Source: Acidobacteriaceae bacterium
Lineage (GTDB): Bacteria; Acidobacteriota; Terriglobia; Terriglobales; Acidobacteriaceae
Reading direction: 5' to 3'
NCBI GenBank assembly: GCA_003138975.1
Contig: PLHQ01000068.1
Location: forward strand, 79,636-143,635
DNA length: 64,000 nucleotides
Positions 18,948 through 28,500 of this stretch are shown here, piece by piece. Each line of letters opens with the position of its first letter. The stretch's first letter is position 1. Under the pieces are notes generated by a model. That model saw only the letters and a program-made list of their open reading frames with translations. It was not told where the DNA came from and made no database searches. Made by a program: the position numbers and the translations under genes.

Positions 18948-20303
18948 TCACCGCATTCTGCGCGTCACTTCAGGTAATGCTATCTCCACTGCCTTCAACG
19001 TGCACTCAACATCTGTATCGTTGTGGGCAAACGAGACGAACAGATTCTCGAAGGCATCGGGGTGAAAGAGCACGCCTCGCTTCATCATCTCTTCCCACCA
19101 GATTCGGAAGAAATCCTTCCTAGCATGATGCACGGCGTCACGGTAGTTGCGGATCACGGAATCGGTAAACCAAACCTGAAAGAGTGGTCCCACGCCGACT
19201 ACGTTGGTCTGCAATCCTGCCGAGTTCAGGCGGTCGCGAATTCCGAGCATCAGCCGTTCGCTCCTGGCGAACAGATGCTCGTAAATGCCTGGTGTCATCA
19301 AGAAGTCGAGTGTGGCGTTGGCGGCGCTGACTGCGATGCCGTTGCCGCTGTAGGTTCCGGCCATCGAAACCGTTCCATCCGCGACTAACTGCATGATTTC
19401 CCTCTTACCGCCAACTGCCGCGACGGGAAACCCACCCCCAAAGCCCTTGGCCATTACGGTGAGGTCCGGAGTCACGTTGTAATACTGCTGCGCCCCTCCC
19501 AGCGCCACGCGGAATCCGGTGATGACCTCGTCGAAGATCAAGACAATTTCCAGTTCGCGGGTCAAGCTTCGCATCAGGCCCAGGTAGCCTGGTTCCGGCA
19601 GGATACAGCCTGTGTTGCACATGATGGGTTCGGTGAGCACGGCGGCGATCTCTTCTCCGCGTTCGCGGATCGTGCGCTCTAACAGTTCGCCGTCGTTCCA
19701 CGGCAAGACGATCAGCGAATTCTCCAATCCATCCGGCATGCCGGGTCCTTGCGGAACCGGAACTGGCCGCGATGCGGGTCCGGCTTTTTCGAGCGGAGGA
19801 TGCTTGCTCCAATACACGGCGTCGGAGAATCCGTGATACATGCCTTCAAAGCGGATGATCCTTTTCCGTCGCGTGTAAGCACGTGCCAGGCGAAGAGCAT
19901 AGAGAACCGCTTCTGTCCCTGAATTTGCCAGGTGCATCTGCTCGACACTGGGTACAGCAGCAATGATCTTGCGTGCCAATTCGATTTCGTCGGCAACCGG
20001 CAAGGCAAAGACCGTGCCGCGTTGCTGGATGAATTCGACCACCGCGTTGGTCACGGGTTCAGGGCGATGGCCCAGGAGCATCGGACCGAGTCCCAGCAGG
20101 TAATCGATGAATTCGTTGCCATCGACGTCAAAGATCCGCGATCCTTTTCCGCGGTCAACAAACAGCGGATAAGGCGACCAACCGGAGCGAGGAGCGCGGG
20201 CGGTACTGTTCACGCCACTGGCGATCAATTCCTGCGCCTGCGCGAAAAGACGCGCTGACTGCGAAGTCCCCTTCAAGCTTTCCGGTTCGTGTTCCGCCTT
20301 CAT
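18948..20303 (-). CDS. Class III aminotransferase (glutamate-1-semialdehyde aminomutase-like)
   Basis: ATG at 20303; DGNEFIDYLLGLGPMLLGHRPEPV, NSGTEAVLYALRLARAYT, LIFDEVITGFRV, MAKGFGGGFPVAAVGG (PLP Lys). Confidence 0.88.
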   Translation of the reverse strand: MKAEHEPESLKGTSQSARLFAQAQELIASGVNSTARAPRSGWSPYPLFVDRGKGSRIFDVDGNEFIDYLLGLGPMLLGHRPEPVTNAVVEFIQQRGTVFALPVADEIELARKIIAAVPSVEQMHLANSGTEAVLYALRLARAYTRRKRIIRFEGMYHGFSDAVYWSKHPPLEKAGPASRPVPVPQGPGMPDGLENSLIVLPWNDGELLERTIRERGEEIAAVLTEPIMCNTGCILPEPGYLGLMRSLTRELEIVLIFDEVITGFRVALGGAQQYYNVTPDLTVMAKGFGGGFPVAAVGGKREIMQLVADGTVSMAGTYSGNGIAVSAANATLDFLMTPGIYEHLFARSERLMLGIRDRLNSAGLQTNVVGVGPLFQVWFTDSVIRNYRDAVHHARKDFFRIWWEEMMKRGVLFHPDAFENLFVSFAHNDTDVECTLKAVEIALPEVTRRMR

Positions 20304-20341
20304 AGTTCGATCCTTTGCCGGATTCCGTTCTTCATGGTTGG

Positions 20342-21820
20342 TCAGGAATTTTCCAGGGGCTGTTCGGCCGACGCGCCTAACAAAGGCACTCTGCCAATGT
20401 AGTGGATGGCCAATGCGATGGGCAGTCCCAGGGCGGTGGCGCCGAGCCCTGCCCACAATACCGCGGGCGAAACCGCCCGAGTCCAAACCGCCTCCACAAC
20501 TAAGGTCAGAAGTGAGATTGCTCCCAGCGCGGGCCAGAGACCTCCAAGAGTGAAGTTTCCGGCATTTTCCAGCAGTACCGCTCGATACTGCCAAACGGCA
20601 GCAATGGCCGTCAGGGCGTAATAGAGGGATGCGATGATTCCGAGGGCGCCGGCGATGTTCGAGAGCACCTCGCGTGTTCCTCCCGCTTCGAACGTAGTCA
20701 GGAAGAGGAACACTAGATTGACCCCGCCCATGAACAGAGTGACCGGCCATGGACTGCCGGTTCTCGGATGGATGATTTTGAAGAAGGCCGGCATCACACG
20801 GTCCTCAGCCATTGCGAACCCCAGCCGCGTTGAAGAAACGACCGCGACCTGGAGGCACGCGATCGTCCCCAGCAACACAACCAAGCTCAGTACTAACGAA
20901 CTCGGGCCTGGGAGCAAGCGATCCGCAATCACGGCGAGTGAATTTCCGGCAGAGCTCTGAAGATCGGTCCTGCTTAAAACACCCTGGTAAGCAAAGGTGA
21001 TCAGACAATATACGAAAAGCAGGATAATGACGCTTGCGATCGCGGCTCGGCCAGGATTCGTTTCCTTATCCTTGGTTTCTTCGTTGACGTAAATCGCCGC
21101 ATCCCATCCGGAGTACATGAACACGGCGATGAGAGTTCCGGCTAAGAATCCCTTCGCTCCTCCGGCCCCCGATAAACTGAACCAGCCAGAATTCACTTGC
21201 GAGGCGGCGCGCCCCGATGCCAATGCTCTAATGCCGAGGATGACGAAGAAGAAGAGCACGAGATACTCAAAGATGGCCAAAGCCTTTTGAAAACGCGCCG
21301 CAATCTCAATTCCTCCAAGCAGCAGAAAAGTCACCACTAGATTCCAAACGGCACCGACGGCCACCACTGCCAGCTTATTGTTGACCAGACTCGGAGCCAG
21401 GAGTTGAAGAGTGTAGGTGCCTGCGGGCACGGTCATGCTGGTTGTGCCGAGCGTGTAGTACAACAAGATCATCCAACCGGCCACGAATCCTAAATAAGGA
21501 TGCAACGCTTTCGAAACCCACGTGTACGTTGCTCCGGCGCTCTGATCCCAGCGGTTCAATCTCTGATAGCCGAGCGCAATGCCCAGCATCGGGACGAATG
21601 CGCACGCGATGGGCAGGAGGCCGGCATAGTTGGCTGCTGCGACCAATGCCGGCAGAGCCACTGCCATCGTCTGAGCCGGCGCGGAACTGGCCAGTCCCAG
21701 AATGATGGCATCGCTCAGGGAAAGCGCGTTGGCCTTGAGGTGACCGGCTGGCGCCAACTCGGTTTTTGTGGGCAGGTCTCCCATTCCATATTCCTGACGA
21801 AGTTGGTTCTTTCTCTGCAA
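20342..21820 (-). CDS. APC superfamily amino acid permease
   Basis: ~12 TM segments; SSAPAQTMAVALPALVAAANYAG, GATYTWVSKALHPYLGFVAGWMI, SGWDAAIYVNEETKD. Confidence 0.88.
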   Translation of the reverse strand: MQRKNQLRQEYGMGDLPTKTELAPAGHLKANALSLSDAIILGLASSAPAQTMAVALPALVAAANYAGLLPIACAFVPMLGIALGYQRLNRWDQSAGATYTWVSKALHPYLGFVAGWMILLYYTLGTTSMTVPAGTYTLQLLAPSLVNNKLAVVAVGAVWNLVVTFLLLGGIEIAARFQKALAIFEYLVLFFFVILGIRALASGRAASQVNSGWFSLSGAGGAKGFLAGTLIAVFMYSGWDAAIYVNEETKDKETNPGRAAIASVIILLFVYCLITFAYQGVLSRTDLQSSAGNSLAVIADRLLPGPSSLVLSLVVLLGTIACLQVAVVSSTRLGFAMAEDRVMPAFFKIIHPRTGSPWPVTLFMGGVNLVFLFLTTFEAGGTREVLSNIAGALGIIASLYYALTAIAAVWQYRAVLLENAGNFTLGGLWPALGAISLLTLVVEAVWTRAVSPAVLWAGLGATALGLPIALAIHYIGRVPLLGASAEQPLENS

Positions 21821-21832
21821 GCCGAAAAGCAG

Positions 21833-23296
21833 CTACGGTTGCCAGTCTCCGTGGGCGATCAGATATCCGTCGAGTTGCGCCTTCTTGAGGATTTCGCCTA
21901 CGGCGGCATGACTCAGGCGAGGCGCAATCGGCTCTTCTCTCTGCGCAATGACATAGGCCAGGACGGCCACGATCGCACCGTCGGTCTTGAAATACGCCGG
22001 GTCAATCTTATCCACCGTGTCGCTGGACTTATGATGAATCGCGTTGTAGGGTACGTCGTCGACCCAAAGATCGAAAGACGGAATACCCTGGAGCATGAAA
22101 GGGCCCTGGTCGCTGTCGAAGGTGGTTTCCAGCGAGACCTGGTCCGCTCCGTATTCTTTCAGATAGATCGGCGCCAATTCGTCCAGAGTGGCTTTCAGGT
22201 CGTCGCGACCCTCGACGATCCACCCGCGCGGGCGCCCGGCTCCGTTATCGGTATTAATAACAGCCACGCAGTGATCGAGTTCCTTTGCATGTGCTTTCAC
22301 GTAAGCTCGAGACCCGAGCAACCCGGGTTCCTCTCCCGTCCAGAGAGCGAAGCGAATGCTTCGCCGGGGAGGGTGCGGTAGCTGAGCGACAGCGCGGGCG
22401 GCCTCAAGAACCATGATGGCGCCTGTGCCGTCGTCCTGCGCGCCGGTTGCGAAGTCCCAGGAGTCGAGATGGGCGCCTACGAGGATCCACTCATCGGCTT
22501 TGTCGCTGCCGCGGATTTCTGCAATCACGCTGTTGGACGGCACTGGACCCGAGATCTGATTCTGGTAGGAAAACCCGATGGTGACGGGGCTCTTCGCTAG
22601 AAGGCGCCGGATGAGCAAAGCATCTTCCATGCCAATTTCGGCGATCGGTAGAGGCAGAATTTCGCCCTTGCCGTTGTCGATATCGAGCCAGTCCCCGAGC
22701 ACGTTATTGGGGACGGCATCGGGAAGTACGAGAGCTTGCGCACCCAGAGCTTTGAAAATCGGGTAGGAGGCGATTAGCTTCGCATAGGTTTTGTTGAAAC
22801 CGGCTGCGAAGACATGCTCGGCATCGAAGAGAACGATGTGATCCCTGATAGCCGAGGTGCTACCCCGCAGAGCGGTTTCGGAGATGTCGGAGACGACTAC
22901 GACCTCGCCGTTGACTCCGTCACGGGGCGTGGAAGGAGTCCAGCTCACGGACTCAAGGTGCAATTTGCGTTGCACCGGAGAATAAAGGTAGCTCTCCGCC
23001 CAGCCGCGCTGCCAGCCGTTGGGAACAGTAATCTTCTCGAATTTCACGTCTTGAATGCCGGCAGCACGAAATCGCGCCGCTGCCCATTCGGCCGCATGAT
23101 CGTAGGCTGCTGTCCCGGTCAGCCGCGCACCGAAACGATCACACAGCGCCTCGATCTCTTGCATTGATGGTCCCGCGAGGACCGATACTGCAACTTCCTT
23201 CGCTTCTTGCTGGAGTTGAACTTGGGTCTGTGCGCTCCCAGTTCGCACGTAAACGACAAGAACGAGAACAAGCAATGGACCTCGGTTCCGTTTCAT
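21833..23296 (-). CDS. Secreted M28-family metallopeptidase (glutamate carboxypeptidase II-like)
   Basis: Signal MKRNRGPLLVLVLVVYVRTGSAQ; WILVGAHLDSWDFATGAQDDGTGAIMVLEAARA, FALWTGEEPGLLGSRAYVKAH, HHKSSDTVDKI. Confidence 0.88.
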   Translation of the reverse strand: MKRNRGPLLVLVLVVYVRTGSAQTQVQLQQEAKEVAVSVLAGPSMQEIEALCDRFGARLTGTAAYDHAAEWAAARFRAAGIQDVKFEKITVPNGWQRGWAESYLYSPVQRKLHLESVSWTPSTPRDGVNGEVVVVSDISETALRGSTSAIRDHIVLFDAEHVFAAGFNKTYAKLIASYPIFKALGAQALVLPDAVPNNVLGDWLDIDNGKGEILPLPIAEIGMEDALLIRRLLAKSPVTIGFSYQNQISGPVPSNSVIAEIRGSDKADEWILVGAHLDSWDFATGAQDDGTGAIMVLEAARAVAQLPHPPRRSIRFALWTGEEPGLLGSRAYVKAHAKELDHCVAVINTDNGAGRPRGWIVEGRDDLKATLDELAPIYLKEYGADQVSLETTFDSDQGPFMLQGIPSFDLWVDDVPYNAIHHKSSDTVDKIDPAYFKTDGAIVAVLAYVIAQREEPIAPRLSHAAVGEILKKAQLDGYLIAHGDWQP

Positions 23297-23366
23297 CAAC
23301 TGACTCCAAACTTGCGAAACAACAACTGCCGATCGGCACATCGACCTGCGGAGGCGACGGTTTTGC

Positions 23367-24476
23367 TCACGCATGCCACTGTTCCTGACGAACCGTCAGT
23401 GATTCCACTCGTTTTCTGCGAACCGAATAACCGAGGCCAGACGTCACGGGCACGCGTATCGTACCTGCCGGCCCTACTTCGACTTCCGGCTCGATTATGT
23501 CTTCATCCCAATACCGCTGACTCGCGGAGACGTCTCCTGGCAGCACGAACCCGGGCAGGGCGGACATGGCAATGTTGTGGGCGCGGCCCACTCCCGATTC
23601 CAGCATGCCTCCACACCAGACCGGAATGGAGTGCCGCACACTGATGTCGTGGACTTGCCTGGCAACGGTATGTCCCCCTACGCGTCCCAGCTTGATATTA
23701 ATGATCCGGCAGGCGCCCAGCCTGATCGCAGCGTCGGCATGGGAAGGATTATGAATGCACTCATCGAGACAGATGGCAGTCCGCAACTGAGCCTGCAGCA
23801 ACGAATGCTGAAAAATATCGTCCCAGGCCAGCGGCTGCTCAATCATCAAAAGTTGATATTCGTCAAACGTCTTGAGTATTTCCAGATCTTCCAGACGGTA
23901 CGCCGAGTTAGCATCCACCATCAGCCTGATGCCGGGATAATGCCGTCTAACCTCGGCTACGACTTGAACATCCTTTCCGGGTTTAATTTTCAGCTTGATC
24001 CTCTGGTATCCCGCTCGCACCTCGCACTCGATTTTCTCCAACAGTGTCGAGGTTGACGGCTGGATTCCAATCGACACGCCGCAAGGGATCTCTTGTCGAG
24101 TTCCACTGAGCAATTTTGCCAAGGGCACACCGTGTTGCTGCGCTTCGATGTCCCAGACCGCGTTCTCGACTCCCGCTTTCGCCATTTCGTGGCCGCGGAT
24201 TGGAGCCAGCAAATTTCCGATCTCAGCCGCATTCCCAACTTCTTTTCCGATGATGAAGGGAGCGATGAAGTCCTTTGTGATGTGCCAGGCGGTGTCGGTG
24301 GTTTCGGCATTGTAGAAAGGATCTTCGGCGGCGGTGATCTCGCCCCAGCCGTGGAGTCCGTCCACACCGACTTCGACTAACAGGACCCGCCGATCCCAGG
24401 TGACCTCCGAGCTGGTTTCGAAAGGAGCCTTCAGGCGCATCCTGAGCTCTCGTAGCGTGATGGTTTCGATTCGCAT
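23367..24476 (-). CDS. Enolase superfamily, o-succinylbenzoate synthase / N-succinylamino acid racemase-like (copy 1)
   Basis: Catalytic motifs RIKLKIKPG, VDANSAY, MIEQPL, CLDECI, NIKLGRVGG all present. Confidence 0.88.
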   Translation of the reverse strand: MRIETITLRELRMRLKAPFETSSEVTWDRRVLLVEVGVDGLHGWGEITAAEDPFYNAETTDTAWHITKDFIAPFIIGKEVGNAAEIGNLLAPIRGHEMAKAGVENAVWDIEAQQHGVPLAKLLSGTRQEIPCGVSIGIQPSTSTLLEKIECEVRAGYQRIKLKIKPGKDVQVVAEVRRHYPGIRLMVDANSAYRLEDLEILKTFDEYQLLMIEQPLAWDDIFQHSLLQAQLRTAICLDECIHNPSHADAAIRLGACRIINIKLGRVGGHTVARQVHDISVRHSIPVWCGGMLESGVGRAHNIAMSALPGFVLPGDVSASQRYWDEDIIEPEVEVGPAGTIRVPVTSGLGYSVRRKRVESLTVRQEQWHA

Positions 24477-24561
24477 AGTGATAAGAAGACGATGCGGTTC
24501 TTACTCAACAAAAGCTAGAAAGATTCAATCCTCATACCAGCGGAATCCGTGTTGTTGCTCC

Positions 24562-25395
24562 TCAGCCGCTTCGCGCGCACAGAGCCAGCGAATACTTACG
24601 GCGATAGTTGGCGCAAGCCACCAGCATTACATCGAGCAATGCCATCGGGCCGACGTAGGAGTCTCCGAAATGGCAGGTCTCGACTGAAACAATCAGATTC
24701 TCATCCGCGAAGCGAGCGATCGGCGAGACGAAAGTATCCGTAATTCCTATGCAGTACGCCCCCTTCGCTTTTGCCTGCCGCATACCTTCGACCGTCTGCC
24801 GCAAGGCTCGACGAAAGCTAATTGCCAGCACGAGATCTTTCTTGCTTGTGGTTCGAACCAGGTGGACTACCCGGCCCGGGCTCGTGGCTGCAAACACGGG
24901 CAAACCTAAGATCACCAGATGGTGTTCCAGATAGAAAACCAGGGCCGACGCTAAATCGCCACCCAGCAAAATGATCCGTCGCGCCGACCACATGCGTTGG
25001 GCGAGTCTCGCCAATTGCTCCGTATCCAGTGTGTTGCGGAAACTGGTGAAGTTCTTCTGGTCCTGATCGAGTGAGTCGCGGACGTGAGATGGAATGTCTG
25101 AATCCCTGGCAGTACTCGCCAGCATGGAATCCAGAGATGTGGCATGCGCGATCGTCAGGTCGTGCAGGTAGCGGTGGAATTCCGGGTAGCCCAAGAATCC
25201 CATGCCGGGGATGGAGCGCAGTGTCGTGGCGGTATCCGTATGTAGCGTCTCCGCCATCGCCCGGATGCTCAGAAACACGAAGCCACGCGGATCTTCCAGT
25301 ACAGCCGGATCCCTGCCGTTTTGGAGAGAGGCGATTGATGCGCTCATGCCAACTCGGGGGAATCGAATGCCGATTTGTTGCGCCTCTAGCCACAA
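24562..25395 (-). CDS. MurR/RpiR-family transcriptional regulator with SIS domain
   Basis: SIS-domain pattern ARRIILLGGDLASALVFYLEHHLVILG...KDLVLAISFRRALRQTVEGMRQAKAKGAYCIGITDTFVSPIARFADENLIV; start codon uncertain. Confidence 0.8.
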   Translation of the reverse strand: MWLEAQQIGIRFPRVGMSASIASLQNGRDPAVLEDPRGFVFLSIRAMAETLHTDTATTLRSIPGMGFLGYPEFHRYLHDLTIAHATSLDSMLASTARDSDIPSHVRDSLDQDQKNFTSFRNTLDTEQLARLAQRMWSARRIILLGGDLASALVFYLEHHLVILGLPVFAATSPGRVVHLVRTTSKKDLVLAISFRRALRQTVEGMRQAKAKGAYCIGITDTFVSPIARFADENLIVSVETCHFGDSYVGPMALLDVMLVACANYRRKYSLALCARSG

Positions 25396-25433
25396 AAACG
25401 GTAAGCATCAAACAACCATGCGCGAGATGTCAA

Positions 25434-25456
25434 GTGTATTGACACATCTGTGACAC
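25434..25456 (+). promoter_or_regulatory. Candidate operator, copy 1 (gtgtattgacacatctgtgacac)
   Basis: Imperfect direct repeat of 25552-25574 (18/23 identical, core CACATCYGTRAC) in the divergent rpiR/TonB intergenic region. Confidence 0.45.
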
Positions 25457-25510
25457 ACAAACTTTGCTTCTTTGGTCCGGTTTTTCCAATTCAGCAAGGT
25501 CATTTATTCC

Positions 25511-25540
25511 TTGACAGGGTTTGCAACAGTTAACTATAAG
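25511..25540 (+). promoter_or_regulatory. Sigma70-like promoter for the TonB receptor gene
   Basis: TTGACA (25511-25516), 18-nt spacer, TATAAG (25535-25540). Confidence 0.5.
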
Positions 25541-25551
25541 GCGAGATGCTC

Positions 25552-25574
25552 GTGTAGTGTCACATCCGTAACTC
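25552..25574 (+). promoter_or_regulatory. Candidate operator, copy 2 (gtgtagtgtcacatccgtaactc)
   Basis: Second copy of the direct repeat, just downstream of the predicted transcription start. Confidence 0.45.
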
Positions 25575-25599
25575 GTGGCGGTTGGCAAAAGAGGGCAGC

Positions 25600-28500
25600 A
25601 TGACAAGAAGCGAGCAGTCAATCGGGTCGCTGATTCTGGTTGTTGTTTTCTTCGGGATTACACTGTGCTGGGCGCAAACTTCCACTACGTCGCTGCGTGG
25701 AACGATTGTCGATCCCAACGGAGCGGTTGTCCCCGGAACGGAAGTGATCCTTACAAACTCAGCGACCGCCTTTGTGCGAGCTACCAAGACCGACGGTCAG
25801 GGTTTCTATCAGTTTCTTGAAGTCCCGCCGGCAAACTACAACCTCACCATCAAGGCAGCCGGGTTTGGCACGCTTCGCGTAGATAACGTTCGCTTGCTGG
25901 TGAACACGCCCGCCACTCTTAATCAAAAGTTGCAGGTGCAAGCGGTCGCAGAAAAAGTGGAAGTAATGAGCCAGGCCCCACTCGTGAATACCCAGGACGC
26001 CAGCATCGGCCATGCGTTTACCGCAGACCAGATGACCACGCTTCCGTTCGAAGGCCGCGATCCTGTCTCTATCCTTAGCCTTCAGCCGGGCGTGCTGTAC
26101 ACGGGGAATAGCACGGACATTAATGCGGACGCGGACAGCCGCAGCGGAGCGGTGAGCGGAGCGCGCAGTGATCAGACCGATATTACGGTCGATGGCTTGG
26201 ACGACAACGATCCCGTTTTCGGATATGCCTTTCAGGGGGCGTTACGATCAACCCTGGACTCGCTGGAGGAATTTCGCGTCACCACGACGAATTCCAATGC
26301 AGAGGCCGGGCGGTCGTCAGGCGCTCAGGTGTCCCTGGTGACCAAGAGTGGAACCAACGCGTTTCATGGATCCCTTTATGAATACAACCGGTCGAAAATC
26401 GGCGAGGCCAATAGCTGGTTTAACGAGCGGTCTGAGCTGGAGGCGGGCAATCCGAACGTACCTCCGCATCTTGTACGTAATACATTCGGAGGTTCAATCG
26501 GCGGGCCGATCATCAAGAACCGGCTGTTTTTCTTCGCCACTTATGAGGGGCAGCGGACGCACGAGACGGCAATTGTTACAAGGTTTGTGCCCACCGCCAG
26601 CTTCCGCAATGGCATTCTGACCTATCAATGTGATAACGGCCAGAACCCGACTTGTCCGACTAGCGGTCTGTTTACGCTGAATAAAACCGATCTCGCGAAT
26701 CTGGACCCTTATTGCTACGGACTGGGGAACTGCCCGCAAGGGGCGGGAGTTGATCCGGCGGCACTGGCGGTCTTCAATGGTTATCCGCTGCCGAACGATC
26801 CAACGGTGGGCGATGGCCTGAACATTTCAGGATTTACGTTCTCCGATCCGACCCCCGCCAAACTCGATACTTACATCGTCAAACTCGACTCTAACCTGAC
26901 CTCGAACGGAAACCATCGCCTGTTCTTGCGCGGGAACTTGCAGAATGATCACCTGACAACCATCGGGGCACAATTTCCGGGACAGCCTTCCAATCAGATT
27001 TCGACCAATAACGGAAAGGGCCTGGCGGCGGGTTACGCGACGGTGATCAGCAACTCCCTGATCAACAATTTTCGCTACGGATACATCCGCGAGGGGCTGG
27101 GGCAGGCGGGACTGCAAACGCAAGGATACATCAGCTTCTACGCGGGAGGCATTTCGAATCCCGTAGGAGAATCGCCAACGACGAACGTGCAAGTGCCGCT
27201 CCACAACTTTGTGGATGACCTCAGTTGGACCAAAGGCAAGCACACACTGCAGTTCGGCACGAACTTGAGAATCATCAACAACCTGCGACAATCCAATGCA
27301 CAATCGTTTACCACCGGGTCGTCGAACCCGACTTGGCTTGCGGCAGGCGGAATCTCCGGAACAGGAACCAGTCTGGATCCTGGGGCTCCCCAATTCGCTT
27401 CCCTGGGATTCCCGGAAGTTTTGGGAACGTACGCATCCAATGGATCGGGATCGTTTTCTGCGGCCTATGATCTGGCGGCGAGTGCCTTGACCGGCATGGT
27501 GCCCGAAGTGACGGCAAATTACCAGGAGACCAAGAACTTCACGCTCTTGCCGGAGGGCGCGATGGTTCCGCGCCATTTCCGGGCGCATGAGGCCGAGTTC
27601 TACGCGCAAGATGCCTGGCGGGTCACACCCAATCTGACGCTGACCTTTGGAGTCCGTTACAGCTTGTTACAGCCGCCATACGAAACCACAGGCACCCAGG
27701 TGGCGCCGGTTCCGGCCATCAGTCAGTGGTTTCGAAGTCGCTACACGGGAATGGCAGAAGGACAATCCATCCAGCCGTTACTGAGCTTCGGGTTGTCAGG
27801 TCAGGCCAACGGTAAGCCGCCGATCTGGAACTGGGATTACAAAGATGCGGCTCCGCGTTTTGCTTTTGCGTGGTCACCGAATTTCTCGAAGACGAGTTGG
27901 TTAGGAAAACTGTTTGGCGAGTCCGGGAAGAGTTCGCTCCGAGGCGGGTGGGGGATGTACTACGACCACTTTGGCGAAGGGGTGATCAACAGCTTCGATC
28001 GAATGGGCTCGTTTGGTTTGACGACGATTATCGGGGATCCTGCCGGCCTGGTAACTCCGGATCAATCGCCGCGTTTTGACTCTCTGTACAACGTCCCGAA
28101 AACATATAACGGTTGCGGGGCTCCTCCATGTCTGCTGCAACCGCCGGCACCGACGGGTGGTTTTCCGTATTCACCGCCGTCGACGCCGGGAACGGGAGGC
28201 GAGGCGATCACCTGGGGACTGGACAACGAATTGAAGACTCCGTACTCCCACGTGGTTGATCTTTCATTCACCCGCGAAGTAGGCCGGGGATTCGTTCTGG
28301 AGACTTCTTATGTGGGCCGCTTCGGCCATCGTTTGCTGCAGCAACTGGATTTCGCACAACCACTGAACCTGCGGGATCCTAAGTCGGGCATGGATCTCTA
28401 TACCGCGACGCGGATGATCGCGACCACGATGCAGAGCAACAATCCGACTCCTGTACAAAACATGGCGAAGATTCCTTACTTCGAGAATCTGTTTCCGCTC

